Shown here piece after piece: positions 7,890 through 16,911 of a stretch of DNA of 53,327 nt. The notes beneath the pieces were generated by a model. The model was not told where the DNA came from and searched no databases. It was given only the letters and a program-made list of their open reading frames with translations. Source of the stretch: an uncultured Eubacteriales bacterium (GTDB lineage: Bacteria; Bacillota; Clostridia; Peptostreptococcales; Anaerovoracaceae). A program made the translations under genes and the position numbers. The stretch spans positions 1-53,327 of the forward strand of contig CADBKM010000018.1 in assembly GCA_902795265.1 (NCBI GenBank). The letters run 5' to 3'. Each line of letters opens with the position of its first letter. Within the stretch, counting starts at the first letter, position 1.

Positions 7890-9427
7890 TACTTGTTACC
7901 TCCTTCCTCGAGATCTCTGCACGCCAGTGTAGCGCACAAATCACCATTAAGCCATGTTGACGAGTATCCGTCGCCGCGGAACGAAGCTGCTCCGATATGG
8001 CGGAGTCCCTTGATCGGGAAGTCCTTATCCATTTCCATCATTCTTGCCATCATTCCGTCCCAGTCAGACAGCTCATATCCGTAAGGAGTGCCGTCCGGAG
8101 TTCCGAGGTATCTTGCGAATGTCATCGGAGTTGCAACTTCGACCTCCTCGATGTACGGAGAGATGTCGATGCCGAGTCTCTTCTTGACATCGTCGATGCA
8201 CTTGGCGATCATCTTATCCTTCACCTTGTAGTATTCTTCAGGTGTCAGCTTCTCCCAGTCCTGAGACTTGCTGAAGAGCTTTGTAAAGCTGATGACGCTT
8301 GTGCCTTCAGGTGAGAAGTCAGGGATCATCGTGTTATAGCTGATGAGGATGTTGTAATCGTTGTCGATGCTCTTCATATTCTCGTACTCTTTGCGCGAAT
8401 CCGCCGAGCCCTGGAAGAATATGCAGTAATCCTTGATGCCGATCTCTTCGATAGGCTTGTTGAGAGCCATGTATACGAGGCAGAACTTTGTGCTGTAGTT
8501 CTTGTTTCTGGCTGCCGAGAGCTTCTTTTCGCGCTCAGGGACCAGTTCTTTAGGCATCATCTTAGCGTAGATGATGTCAGGATTGATGTTGGCAAGAACC
8601 TGTTCGCAATCAACATCACCGAGGCTTGTTCTTACACCGCAGATCTTGTCGCCGTCGAAGAGGAACTCCTCGGCTCTGCAGTTGAACCATGCTTCGCCGC
8701 CGAGCTCGTAGAATCTGTTCATGAATGCCATCGATATCTCGTGCGAGGTGTGATGAGGGATCACAGCCTGGCGGACAACATACAGGTAGATCATCTGCAT
8801 GAAATGCAGGAAGTTTATCTGATCAAGAGGCATTCCGAGATACGGCCAGTAAACACTCAGTATCTCTATGGCCTTAGTAGGCATCTTCATAGCCTTGAGC
8901 ACCTTCAGAGCGTTGTATCCGCAGGTCCTCAGCACATTCGGGAAGTGCTTCTGCATATACTTGGAATCGTTAGGTGTTCCGTCCATCATATATGCCAGTG
9001 CCGCATTACACTCGATCATCAGGTCGAAGAACTCCTCCATTGGCTTTCTCGAACCCGGCACATACTTTTCCATTGCGTCTATATAGGCTTCCCTGCCGCA
9101 TGGCATAGTTACATCCATCGGAGTTCCGTCCGAGTATGTAGCGATGCATCTGTAGCAGTCAGGTATAGTGATCCAGTCAACATCGACTCCGTTTCTCTCG
9201 AGCATCTTTCTGACGCTTCCCTTGTTGTCTTCAGGGCCGAAGTCAGCGATCTCGTGAACGCTCGGGTCGAACTCAAAACGGCCTCTTACAAAGCTCGATG
9301 CGCAGCCGCCCGGAAGGTTGTGCTGGTCGATCAGCAGGACTTTCTTGCCCCTGACTGCAGCTGATACAGCTGCGCTGATTCCGGCATTTCCGGCACCGAC
9401 AACTACGATATCGTATTTTGCTGCCAT
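7889..9427 (-). CDS. Phytoene-desaturase-like NAD(P)/FAD-dependent oxidoreductase
   Basis: A 512-residue protein with an N-terminal FAD-binding Rossmann motif (VVVGAGNAGISAAVSAAVRGKKVLLIDQ) and a C-terminal HIGAASFRGDGYSSTWLNGD region of the kind that closes over the flavin in the carotenoid desaturase/isomerase family. GGCASSF near residue 42 is also typical. Genes of this type in anaerobes rarely make carotenoids; they act as flavin desaturases, reductases or isomerases on unknown lipophilic or ring substrates. The start overlaps the end of the upstream ATPase gene by 25 bp, with AAAGGAGA as ribosome site within that gene. Confidence 0.82.
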   Translation of the reverse strand: MAAKYDIVVVGAGNAGISAAVSAAVRGKKVLLIDQHNLPGGCASSFVRGRFEFDPSVHEIADFGPEDNKGSVRKMLERNGVDVDWITIPDCYRCIATYSDGTPMDVTMPCGREAYIDAMEKYVPGSRKPMEEFFDLMIECNAALAYMMDGTPNDSKYMQKHFPNVLRTCGYNALKVLKAMKMPTKAIEILSVYWPYLGMPLDQINFLHFMQMIYLYVVRQAVIPHHTSHEISMAFMNRFYELGGEAWFNCRAEEFLFDGDKICGVRTSLGDVDCEQVLANINPDIIYAKMMPKELVPEREKKLSAARNKNYSTKFCLVYMALNKPIEEIGIKDYCIFFQGSADSRKEYENMKSIDNDYNILISYNTMIPDFSPEGTSVISFTKLFSKSQDWEKLTPEEYYKVKDKMIAKCIDDVKKRLGIDISPYIEEVEVATPMTFARYLGTPDGTPYGYELSDWDGMMARMMEMDKDFPIKGLRHIGAASFRGDGYSSTWLNGDLCATLACRDLEEGGNK

Positions 9428-10869
9428 AATGCTTCTCCTTTTCTCTTTATTTCGAGATTTCTTTCATATAGCTTTAACGTATCATTGTTTTTATAGTATG
9501 CATCGCTTCCATATCTCGCTATGAAGCGCGATGAATACGTTCCTATTGTAAGTTCGGTAATGAGTATTACCAGCTCCTGTCCCTCGCCCCATACTTTTTC
9601 GGCAAAGTTCAGCATGTTCTCAAGCTTTACGCCTGTGTCCGCCGCGGACGCCTTCATGTCAGCCACCATACTGTCGTAGCCTGCCTTGATATCGCCGAAA
9701 TCCGCGGTCTCGTTCTTTTTCAGGAAATCCAGCACCGCCTCGTACTTGCTTACGGCGTCGTGCGAGAGGACTCCCATCCTCCTGAATCTCTGGTAAAGCT
9801 GCTCCTCGCTGCTTATCACATCTGCTGCAGCTTCTCCGGCTTTTACCCTTCTGAGGAGCTTCACAAGTTCAGTGACTATATCCTCTGTGCGGATGACAGC
9901 GGCGATGTCGGAGAGCACGTTGTCGAGCAGCAGTCCCGAAAGTGAAAGTCTTTCATCGAAAGGAGCTGCTTTGGCTCTCGCCTCAATCTCTTCATCCTGC
10001 CTGCCCGCAAGTATGTCGTGTATCCTGTAGTCCGACCTGTACTTGTCGTAGAGCTCATAGTATGACGCGAAATCAGCAGCGGTCTCAGCGTCCTGTATGT
10101 ACTGGCTGATCAGCCTGCCGTCGACTGGGAGGCCCTCGCTCTCATACACTCTTATGATCCTGCTGAGATCGGACCAGCTTCTCGGCGTAACATAACGCTT
10201 GCCGTCAGCTGTGTTTTCGTATCTGCAGAAGCTGCCCTTTCTGGCCTCGAGATAAGTGATGACCGCAGGATGGACGTCCTGGGTGTAGGCGTAGGCCTTC
10301 CAGGCCTCAAAGTCAGCCTCTATATTTACTCTCTTTAGCCTGTCCCAGGTCACGATGTCGAATTCACGGGCGTTGCGGTTGAACTCCACAGGGTTTCCGG
10401 CAGTCACGACTATCCATCCGTCAGGCACCCTGTGCTTGCCGAAGGTCTTGAACTGCAGAAACTGCAGCATCGAAGGTGTCAGCGTCTCCGACACGCAGTT
10501 GACCTCATCGAGGAAGAGGATGCCCTCCTTAAGCCCTGTCTCGCTCATCACGTCGTAGACCGAAGAGATTATCTCGCTCATCGTATACTCTGACACATCG
10601 TATTCGATGTCCCCGTAAGTCTTGTGGACTATCTTCGGAAGTCCGAGCGCCGACTGCCTTGTATGATGTGTTATCGAGTAGCTTACCAGCCCGATGCCAA
10701 GCTCTTCCGCGGACTGCCTCACAATGGCTGTCTTGCCTATGCCCGGAGGCCCCATGAGGAACAGCGGCCGCTGCTCTTCGGGCGATATCAGGTAGTTTCC
10801 GTATCTGTCCTTAGCCGAATACGCTCGGATCGTATTGGTCAGCTGTTCTCTGGCTTCAGCTATGTTCAT
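9403..10869 (-). CDS. MoxR-type AAA+ ATPase
   Basis: A 488-residue protein. An AAA+ module occupies roughly residues 1-260, with Walker A GPPGIGKT near 39 and Walker B GILFLDEVN near 117; the remaining 220 residues are helical and unassigned. MoxR ATPases act with VWA-domain partners as chaperones that insert cofactors or activate enzymes. Here the VWA-like partner is encoded two genes upstream and the ATPase start overlaps the leucine-rich-repeat gene by an ATGA junction. The setting between flavin and iron-sulfur enzymes suggests, by inference, a maturation role for one of them. Confidence 0.85.
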   Translation of the reverse strand: MNIAEAREQLTNTIRAYSAKDRYGNYLISPEEQRPLFLMGPPGIGKTAIVRQSAEELGIGLVSYSITHHTRQSALGLPKIVHKTYGDIEYDVSEYTMSEIISSVYDVMSETGLKEGILFLDEVNCVSETLTPSMLQFLQFKTFGKHRVPDGWIVVTAGNPVEFNRNAREFDIVTWDRLKRVNIEADFEAWKAYAYTQDVHPAVITYLEARKGSFCRYENTADGKRYVTPRSWSDLSRIIRVYESEGLPVDGRLISQYIQDAETAADFASYYELYDKYRSDYRIHDILAGRQDEEIEARAKAAPFDERLSLSGLLLDNVLSDIAAVIRTEDIVTELVKLLRRVKAGEAAADVISSEEQLYQRFRRMGVLSHDAVSKYEAVLDFLKKNETADFGDIKAGYDSMVADMKASAADTGVKLENMLNFAEKVWGEGQELVILITELTIGTYSSRFIARYGSDAYYKNNDTLKLYERNLEIKRKGEALWQQNTIS

Positions 10870-11552
10870 AGTTCAAATTCTCCATTATCTTCATGCCGTG
10901 GCATCGACATGAGCAGTGCGGTTATCTCTCTGCGGCCTTCATGGTTGGCCTGCTCTATGTAGCTTCCGGTGCTGCCTCTCAGCAGATCGTTCGAGGCAAT
11001 GCCGCTCATCGCGGGCACATTGTCTGTCTTTATGATCCACTCCATCACGAGCTCTTCATTATCATGTATGTACCTGCGCGCTCTTTCTGCAGTCACTGCG
11101 CTGTGACGCTCAGGGCACGAGCACCAAAACAATGTGTACTGCAGCTCTTCGTGAGGCCTAATCCCCTCCGGATACCCGGCCGCCACATACGCATTCTTAA
11201 TGTTGTCGCAGCAGCCGAAAGCATCGGTCTCCACGACAGTATCCCGGCCGGGGACCTCTATTTTGCGCAGCCTATCGCAGGAGTAAAAGGCTTTCTCAGC
11301 TATAAGCTCTGTACCCCCGGGAACGGTCAGTTCCTCGAGAGCCGTCTCGCCGAAGGCCTCCTCGCGTATATATCTGAGACTTTGCGGGAGTGTTACCTTC
11401 CTGAGATTCGTGCAGCCGTAGAAAGCTACTTCGCCTATGTCGCTGACTCCTTCGGGAACGATTAGCTCGGTGATGCTTTCGTCCTGGGCGTACGCGCCTT
11501 CAATCACGCGGCCGTCAGCGATATTCTCAGAAGATATGATTATGCTCTTCAT
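10866..11552 (-). CDS. Leucine-rich-repeat (BspA-type) protein
   Basis: A 228-residue protein with three to four LRR_5 units between residues about 25 and 125 (ITELIVPEGVSDIGEVAFYGCTNL pattern, repeated as LRKVTLPQSLRYIREEAFGE and LEELTVPGGTELIAEKAFYSC). There is no signal peptide, so it should be cytoplasmic, unlike most BspA-like surface proteins. The last 90 residues are unassigned. It is translationally coupled by ATGA overlaps to the VWA-like gene before it and the MoxR ATPase after it, which suggests that it is the recognition subunit of that pair. This role is an inference. Confidence 0.78.
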   Translation of the reverse strand: MKSIIISSENIADGRVIEGAYAQDESITELIVPEGVSDIGEVAFYGCTNLRKVTLPQSLRYIREEAFGETALEELTVPGGTELIAEKAFYSCDRLRKIEVPGRDTVVETDAFGCCDNIKNAYVAAGYPEGIRPHEELQYTLFWCSCPERHSAVTAERARRYIHDNEELVMEWIIKTDNVPAMSGIASNDLLRGSTGSYIEQANHEGRREITALLMSMPRHEDNGEFEL

Positions 11553-12853
11553 AAACTCATTATCTCCCCGGTCTGCATTTCGATCTTCATAGCCCAGTCA
11601 GGCACCCATATCTTCAGCGGGCTGTCATTGTGTATGATAAACGCCGTTTCGTACGCGGGAGCCGACGCAGGGAATCTTCCTTTGCCGTCCGTAAAGTACA
11701 GCAGCCCCTTAAGGTCTTTAAGCTCACCCGCTTTGAGAAGAGCGTTCACATACTCGAACACCGGTCTGAAGTCCGTGCGGCCGAGGCCGCTTATCTTCTT
11801 TTCTTTGAAATATCTGTCGAGATCTTCCGCTGAGGTGATACGCGCCGCATCGCGCACTTTGTCGTCACACTGTAGAATGTAGATATTCATCTCAGTGTCG
11901 AAAGCGTTCTGATCCGTGAGTATGTCGTGGGTGTGCTGCAGGAATTTCTGCACCACCTCGCCCTCTACACTCCCCGACGTATCTATAGCGATCACCAGGT
12001 CGTGTATCTTCCGGTCGTCTCTGTATTCTATCGGCTCTATCAGGGGGATATTGCCGTACAGATCCATCCCGTAAGTGTAATAGTTGAGGTCGAACTCCTC
12101 CTCGGACAGCTTCATGTTCTCGGTGCGAGCCCTGAACTTCCGCAGAAATTCAGTATAGTCGTATCGGACCCTGTTGATATCGCGGATGTTCTGCGTGAGG
12201 GCGCCCTCTTCAACGCTCATGGCTTCAAGCTCTGACTGCATCTTCTCCGAGATGTCCTTCCAGAGCTCTTCCAGATCCGCGTCATCAGGCACCTCGTATT
12301 CGCTCCCGGCTTTTCCGTACCAGAGCGAATGATCATCACCCTCAAACAGCTCTTGCCATTTGTAATATTCATGCGCCGGCACCCTGCCGCTGCGGAGCAG
12401 ACTGTAGATCCGCTCCGCAGTGAGCCAGGTGATCTCTTGCTTCAGATAATCCGTTACCTCATGCTGAGCGCTTTCGCGCTTCGCCCTGAGGAAATCCTTG
12501 TCCATCTCGTTGATCGCGTTTTCGACAGCGATGTCGGCTGACAGATCCCAAAGGCCGGGTTCCATACCTTCACCTATAAAACTGTGGCGGAGCACATTGT
12601 GGAGGATGCTGTGCAGCAGATTGCGCGTCACAAGCGTGTCCTCAGCCATATACATGCGTATGACAGTCCACGGGCTGTAACGGATCCCCGACTTTCCGGA
12701 AGCGAATCCGCAGTTCATGTCAGGTATCAGCTTCAGATTGCCGATGGCCCTGTCCATAAAGCGCATGTTAAGGGTAAGTGTATTGACCGCAAGTGTCAGT
12801 ATTTCTGCTGCGAGCTCCTGAGCTCTTTTGTCACGATCAGTGAGATTATCCAT
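11549..12853 (-). CDS. VWA-like domain protein (DUF2201 type), partner of MoxR ATPase
   Basis: A 434-residue protein. The N-terminal half resembles the metallopeptidase-like domain of DUF2201 proteins, and the C-terminal half (about 285-430) is VWA-like: LVIAIDTSGSVEGEVV carries the DxSGS metal-ion-dependent adhesion motif, and GLGRTDFRPVFEYV and LLYFTDGKG complete it. VWA proteins next to MoxR ATPases act as adaptor or chaperone subunits. It follows the 955-residue oxidoreductase by 9 bp and lacks a clear ribosome site, so translation is probably coupled to that gene. Confidence 0.83.
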   Translation of the reverse strand: MDNLTDRDKRAQELAAEILTLAVNTLTLNMRFMDRAIGNLKLIPDMNCGFASGKSGIRYSPWTVIRMYMAEDTLVTRNLLHSILHNVLRHSFIGEGMEPGLWDLSADIAVENAINEMDKDFLRAKRESAQHEVTDYLKQEITWLTAERIYSLLRSGRVPAHEYYKWQELFEGDDHSLWYGKAGSEYEVPDDADLEELWKDISEKMQSELEAMSVEEGALTQNIRDINRVRYDYTEFLRKFRARTENMKLSEEEFDLNYYTYGMDLYGNIPLIEPIEYRDDRKIHDLVIAIDTSGSVEGEVVQKFLQHTHDILTDQNAFDTEMNIYILQCDDKVRDAARITSAEDLDRYFKEKKISGLGRTDFRPVFEYVNALLKAGELKDLKGLLYFTDGKGRFPASAPAYETAFIIHNDSPLKIWVPDWAMKIEMQTGEIMSL

Positions 12854-12862
12854 TATTTTTTA

Positions 12863-15730
12863 CTATTTCGATGCCTTTACAACCTTTGCGATCTTGCTGT
12901 TTTTGGCTCTGATCTTTATCTCTCTCGGGAGAGCGTAAGGCAGGATAGCCTTGAGTTTGCCGTTCTCGGCCGAGTACATTCTCGATGCCTTCGGATGATC
13001 TCTCTCGAGCTTAATGGCGTCGAACTCGCATCTTGTAGTGCAGAGTCCGCAGCCGATGCATCTGTTGACATCAACTGTTGTAGCGCCGCACTTGAGGCAT
13101 CTGTTTGCCTCTGCTCTGATCTGAACCTCTGTCAGCGGCTCTCTGAGATCGTGCCATGTCTTAGTCGGATCGCCATCTCTGTGGCCCGGCTTCTGTCTTG
13201 GCATGTTGTCATAGCTCTCAACGAGGATGTCATCTCTGTTGAGCTCGATGATCTCTCTGAGATCTCTGCCGACAGTCAGTCTGTTGTCGCCCTGTTCCTT
13301 ATGTACATATCTGTGGATCGAATCAGCGATCGGTCTGCCTGCTGCGATAGCGTCGATAGCGAACTTCTGTCCTGTAACGATATCGCCGCCTGCGAAGATG
13401 TCTTCTTCTGCTGTCTGGAGTGTGACAGGGTCAGCAACGATCATGCCTCTCGGGCTGATCTCTACCTTTGTGCCTTCGAGCATCTTTCCGAGGTCAGGCT
13501 TCTGTCCTGTGCAGTAGAGTACAGTTGTGCACTCGAGCTCTACCGTCTCGCTGTCATCGAACTTAGGATCGAATCTGCCTTCAGCGTTCTTTACGGACAC
13601 GCACTTCTTAAACTTGATGCCGCAGATCTTGCCGTCTTTATTGAAGATCTCTGCAGGGCCCCAGCCGCCGTTTACGCTAATGCCTTCTTCTTCGCACTCT
13701 GTTCTGTCCTCGACTCCCATAGGAAGCTCGTCATAACCTTCGAGTGCATACATGAATACTTTGTCAGCGCCTGCTCTTGCAGCTGTTCTTGCAACGTCGG
13801 CTCCGATGTTTCCGCCTCCGATGACGACTACATTGCCACTGAGCTTGCCAGCCTTAGGCAGCTTGCCTTCCATAAGAGCGACTTCGTCTTCGTTGATGAT
13901 GCGCATGAAGTCGATACCGCTCATTACGCCCTTAGCGTCAGCGCCTTCAACAGCCAGCTTGCCGCCGCTCTGGAGACCTGCAGCGATGTAGAATGCTGCG
14001 TAGCCCTGATCTCTCAGCTGCTGGATGGTTACATCCTTACCAACTTCGCAGCCTGTCTTGAATTCGACTCCCATCTCCTTCATGACTTCGATCTCAGCGT
14101 CAACAACGTCCTTCTCGAGTCTGAATGAAGGGATTCCGTATCTGAGCATGCCGCCCAGCGCGTTCTGCTTCTCGAATACTGTTACAGGATAGCCGCGCTT
14201 TCTCAGATAGTATGCTGCGGAAAGTCCTCCCGGACCTGCTCCGATGATAGCTACCTTATATTCATCGCCCCAGAATCCGCCGTATTCCTTGCCGCATTCA
14301 GGCACGAATCTGTGCTCTGACTTCAGCTCCTGAGCAGCGATGAACTTCTTGATCTCGTCGATTGCTACCGGCTGGTCGATCGTGCCTCTTGTGCATCTGT
14401 CTTCGCAGCGTCTGTTGCAGACAGCTCCGCAGACTGCAGGCAGCGGGTTGTCCTGCTTGATCAGCTCGAGAGCCTCTCTGTAGCGGCCCTGATCTGCCAT
14501 GTTGATGTATGCCTGAACCGACAGGTTAGCAGGGCATGCAGCCTTGCATGGCGATGTTCCTGTCTCGTAGCAGTTGATCTTTGCGTCTTCTCTGTAATTC
14601 TTGTTCCACTTCTTTGGTCCCCATGCGACTTCGTTAGGGAGCTCTGTGAGCGGATACTCAACAGCCTGGCCGTTCTTCTTGCACAGCTTCTGGCCGAGCT
14701 TGGCAGCTCCTACCGGGCAGACCTCAACGCACTTGCCGCATGCAACGCACTTGTTGTGATCTACGTGAGCTCTGTAAGAGGACGCCGACATATTAGGTGT
14801 GTTGAAGAGCTGCGATGTCTTGATAGCGTTGCAGACTGTGGCCGAGCAGTTGCAGATACCTACGATCTTGCCCTCGCCGTCGAGGTTTGTGATCTGATGT
14901 ACATAGCCGGCCTTTTCAGCCTTCATCAGGACTTCCATGACCTCATCATATGTAGCATAGTAAGCGTCCTTGCCAGTCTCAACTATATATTCAGCCATGT
15001 CGCCGACTGCGATGCACCAGTAATCTTCGATCTCGCCGCCGCCTTCGCCTCTGATCCTCTGCTGTCTTCTGCAGGAGCAGACCATGAGCGCCAGCTTGCC
15101 TTCGTATTTTTTCAGCCAGTACGAGAGCTTTTCGATCGAAACAGCCTCGTTGTTTGCCTCGATAGCTTTTTCAACAGGGACTACATGCATTCCGAGTCCG
15201 CCGCCGCCTTCCGGTACCATGTGGGCAACCTTGCCTACAGGAACCATCGATGCATAGTGGAAGAAAGTAGCGATCTCAGGATGCTCCTCCATGAGCTTGC
15301 CTGTCATGAGCATGTACTCGCCGGAGCCTACGACCCACTTTGGAATGAAGTACTGTCTTTCCTTCTTCGCATTTTCGCGGTCAAACTCAAGGAGTCCCTT
15401 GCGGCAGATTCCCTCTGCCATCTCGCGTGCAGCTTCGACCGACATGTCGTTGCGCTTAGCCAGCTCCTCAGCTGTAAGCTTGACAGTTCTCTTCTTCTTG
15501 AAGTTGAGCATGAACCTGATCTCGTCATTTGTAAGCAGCTTGTCAAGCAGCCAGAAGTCAGGTTCGTCATTAGCCAGTTTCTTTGGCTTACCCGACATGC
15601 CCAGATCATCAGTGATCATGGCAGCCAGGTTTCTGATCATTTCCTCACGCTCCTTGTCTGTCATAGGATACGTTTCAGGGAGGTAATCCCTGTCATTGAA
15701 GAAATAGTCTTGGAATCTTTCAGGTACCAT
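12863..15730 (-). CDS. Large NAD(P)/FAD oxidoreductase with 4Fe-4S clusters (glutamate-synthase beta-subunit type)
   Basis: A 955-residue protein, first gene of the 9-kb operon. Residues about 1-330 form a family-specific N-terminal region with Cys clusters (CSCRRQ, CNCSATVC). A ferredoxin motif CVACGKCVEVCPVGA follows near 335. A glutamate-synthase small-subunit-like module spans about 390-860, with ACPANLSVQAYINMA, CNRRCEDRC, FAD-binding GAGPGGLSAAYYLRKRG and NAD(P)-binding GGGNIGADVARTAARAG. A final CIGCGLCTTRC motif lies near 915. Such proteins pass NAD(P)H electrons through flavin and iron-sulfur centres to a partner. The partner here is unknown; the flavin enzymes at the operon's far end are candidates. 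Confidence 0.88.
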   Translation of the reverse strand: MVPERFQDYFFNDRDYLPETYPMTDKEREEMIRNLAAMITDDLGMSGKPKKLANDEPDFWLLDKLLTNDEIRFMLNFKKKRTVKLTAEELAKRNDMSVEAAREMAEGICRKGLLEFDRENAKKERQYFIPKWVVGSGEYMLMTGKLMEEHPEIATFFHYASMVPVGKVAHMVPEGGGGLGMHVVPVEKAIEANNEAVSIEKLSYWLKKYEGKLALMVCSCRRQQRIRGEGGGEIEDYWCIAVGDMAEYIVETGKDAYYATYDEVMEVLMKAEKAGYVHQITNLDGEGKIVGICNCSATVCNAIKTSQLFNTPNMSASSYRAHVDHNKCVACGKCVEVCPVGAAKLGQKLCKKNGQAVEYPLTELPNEVAWGPKKWNKNYREDAKINCYETGTSPCKAACPANLSVQAYINMADQGRYREALELIKQDNPLPAVCGAVCNRRCEDRCTRGTIDQPVAIDEIKKFIAAQELKSEHRFVPECGKEYGGFWGDEYKVAIIGAGPGGLSAAYYLRKRGYPVTVFEKQNALGGMLRYGIPSFRLEKDVVDAEIEVMKEMGVEFKTGCEVGKDVTIQQLRDQGYAAFYIAAGLQSGGKLAVEGADAKGVMSGIDFMRIINEDEVALMEGKLPKAGKLSGNVVVIGGGNIGADVARTAARAGADKVFMYALEGYDELPMGVEDRTECEEEGISVNGGWGPAEIFNKDGKICGIKFKKCVSVKNAEGRFDPKFDDSETVELECTTVLYCTGQKPDLGKMLEGTKVEISPRGMIVADPVTLQTAEEDIFAGGDIVTGQKFAIDAIAAGRPIADSIHRYVHKEQGDNRLTVGRDLREIIELNRDDILVESYDNMPRQKPGHRDGDPTKTWHDLREPLTEVQIRAEANRCLKCGATTVDVNRCIGCGLCTTRCEFDAIKLERDHPKASRMYSAENGKLKAILPYALPREIKIRAKNSKIAKVVKASK

Positions 15731-15864
15731 AATTTTTCCCTCTCTTTTTACAGTAGTGATTGTTTCTACCCAACAGCCTTTTATGCTATCTTAATTATAT
15801 TTTTAACACATATGCTGAGACAATTCCTATTACATGGCAATTTATTCCTTCAAGGAATATAATT

Positions 15865-15939
15865 GAGTCAGGGGACGTACCCGCTGACTCAATTCACTGC
15901 CTGACTCATATATGAGTCAGCGGGTACGTCCCCTGACTC
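15865..15939. repeat. Inverted pair of REP-like units
   Basis: Two 26-bp units, 15865-15890 and 15914-15939, are exact reverse complements separated by 23 bp that contain a further partial copy (CCTGACTCATAT). Each unit is itself an imperfect hairpin with GAGTCAG/CTGACTC arms. The pair lies between the divergent oxidoreductase operon and the lysR gene, so it overlaps the space expected to hold both promoters. Confidence 0.9.
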
Positions 15940-15971
15940 CAAAGTAGTAACAATATTAAGGAGCATTTGCC

Positions 15972-16859
15972 ATGGACAGGGAAAAACTGACAGATTTTGT
16001 GGTATTATCCGACACTTTGAATTTCAGCGAAGCAGCGGAAAGGCTCTATCTCAGCCAGTCAGCTTTATCCAAACGCATCAAAGCTCTCGAAAAAGAGCTC
16101 GGAAGGGAACTTTTTGTAAGAGATACGAGGAATATAAAGTTGAGTGAATTCGGCGCGCAGTTTCTGCCGTTTGTCAGGCAGATCCTGACCGGCTACGAAT
16201 CCGCCGACATGTTTCTCGAGCGCTACACCGCCAGCAGCGGCAGCCATATAACACTCGGCACCATAAACAACCCGGAGTGCTACCATATCGATAAGATCTT
16301 TATTGGATTTGAGGCGGAATATCCCGGTATAAAGCTGAACCTCAGAGAAGGGCATCTTATGAGCCTTCACGACATGTTCCATTCGGGCAAGTTTGACCTC
16401 TACTGCACCTGCGACAGGATCATCCACAAAGATACTGGATTCATTCCGGTCGGTAAAGGTTACCTGGTCGCGCTCTGCCCGCTGAGTGATCCGCTCTCTG
16501 ATAAAGATGTTTTTTATCCTTCGGATCTGGCAGGCAGAAACCTGATGCTGCCTTCCGAGGTGGATCCGTTCTATAAAGCCGTGACCAAGGCATTTGAAGA
16601 TGCAGGAATAACGCCGAATGTGGTATATAACGGAGCCGGCATAAGCAGCCTCTCCCTCGTCAAGGCCGGCGTGGGAATCTCGATCATGCCTGTTGAGATA
16701 GCAAGGGCTTATGCCGATAAAGATATAAAAGTTGTAGACTTCAGACCCGAGGTAAACTATGAGTACGGGCTAGGCTTCAAGCCGAAGAAGACACTTAGCG
16801 AGCAGGAGAAACTGTTCGTGGAATACGTGGAGCGCTACGGCAAAGAGCTGGTAAAGTAG
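15972..16859 (+). CDS. LysR-family transcriptional regulator
   Basis: A 295-residue protein with an N-terminal winged helix (FVVLSDTLNFSEAAERLYLSQSALSKRIKALEKELG, residues about 6-45) and a periplasmic-binding-protein-like effector domain (about 90-290). The start at 15972 has AAGGAG nine bases upstream. LysR proteins usually control the divergent neighbour, which here is the 9-kb redox operon starting at 15730; the effector may be its substrate. The intervening 240 bp hold a REP-like pair. Stop TAG at 16857-16859 touches another REP-like cluster. Confidence 0.9.
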   Translation: MDREKLTDFVVLSDTLNFSEAAERLYLSQSALSKRIKALEKELGRELFVRDTRNIKLSEFGAQFLPFVRQILTGYESADMFLERYTASSGSHITLGTINNPECYHIDKIFIGFEAEYPGIKLNLREGHLMSLHDMFHSGKFDLYCTCDRIIHKDTGFIPVGKGYLVALCPLSDPLSDKDVFYPSDLAGRNLMLPSEVDPFYKAVTKAFEDAGITPNVVYNGAGISSLSLVKAGVGISIMPVEIARAYADKDIKVVDFRPEVNYEYGLGFKPKKTLSEQEKLFVEYVERYGKELVK

Positions 16860-16911
16860 AGTCAGTGAGTCAGGGGACGTACCCGCTGACTCACTTCCGT
16901 CCCCTGACTCA
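16859..16911. repeat. Nested REP-like cluster between convergent genes
   Basis: One complete unit at 16867-16892 is flanked by an outer GAGTCAG (16859-16865) and an outer TCCCCTGACTC (16900-16910), as if one unit had been inserted into another. The outer arm at the right supplies the TGA stop (16909-16911) of the MFS gene, and the left end abuts the lysR stop. It probably forms a bidirectional terminator structure. Confidence 0.8.
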
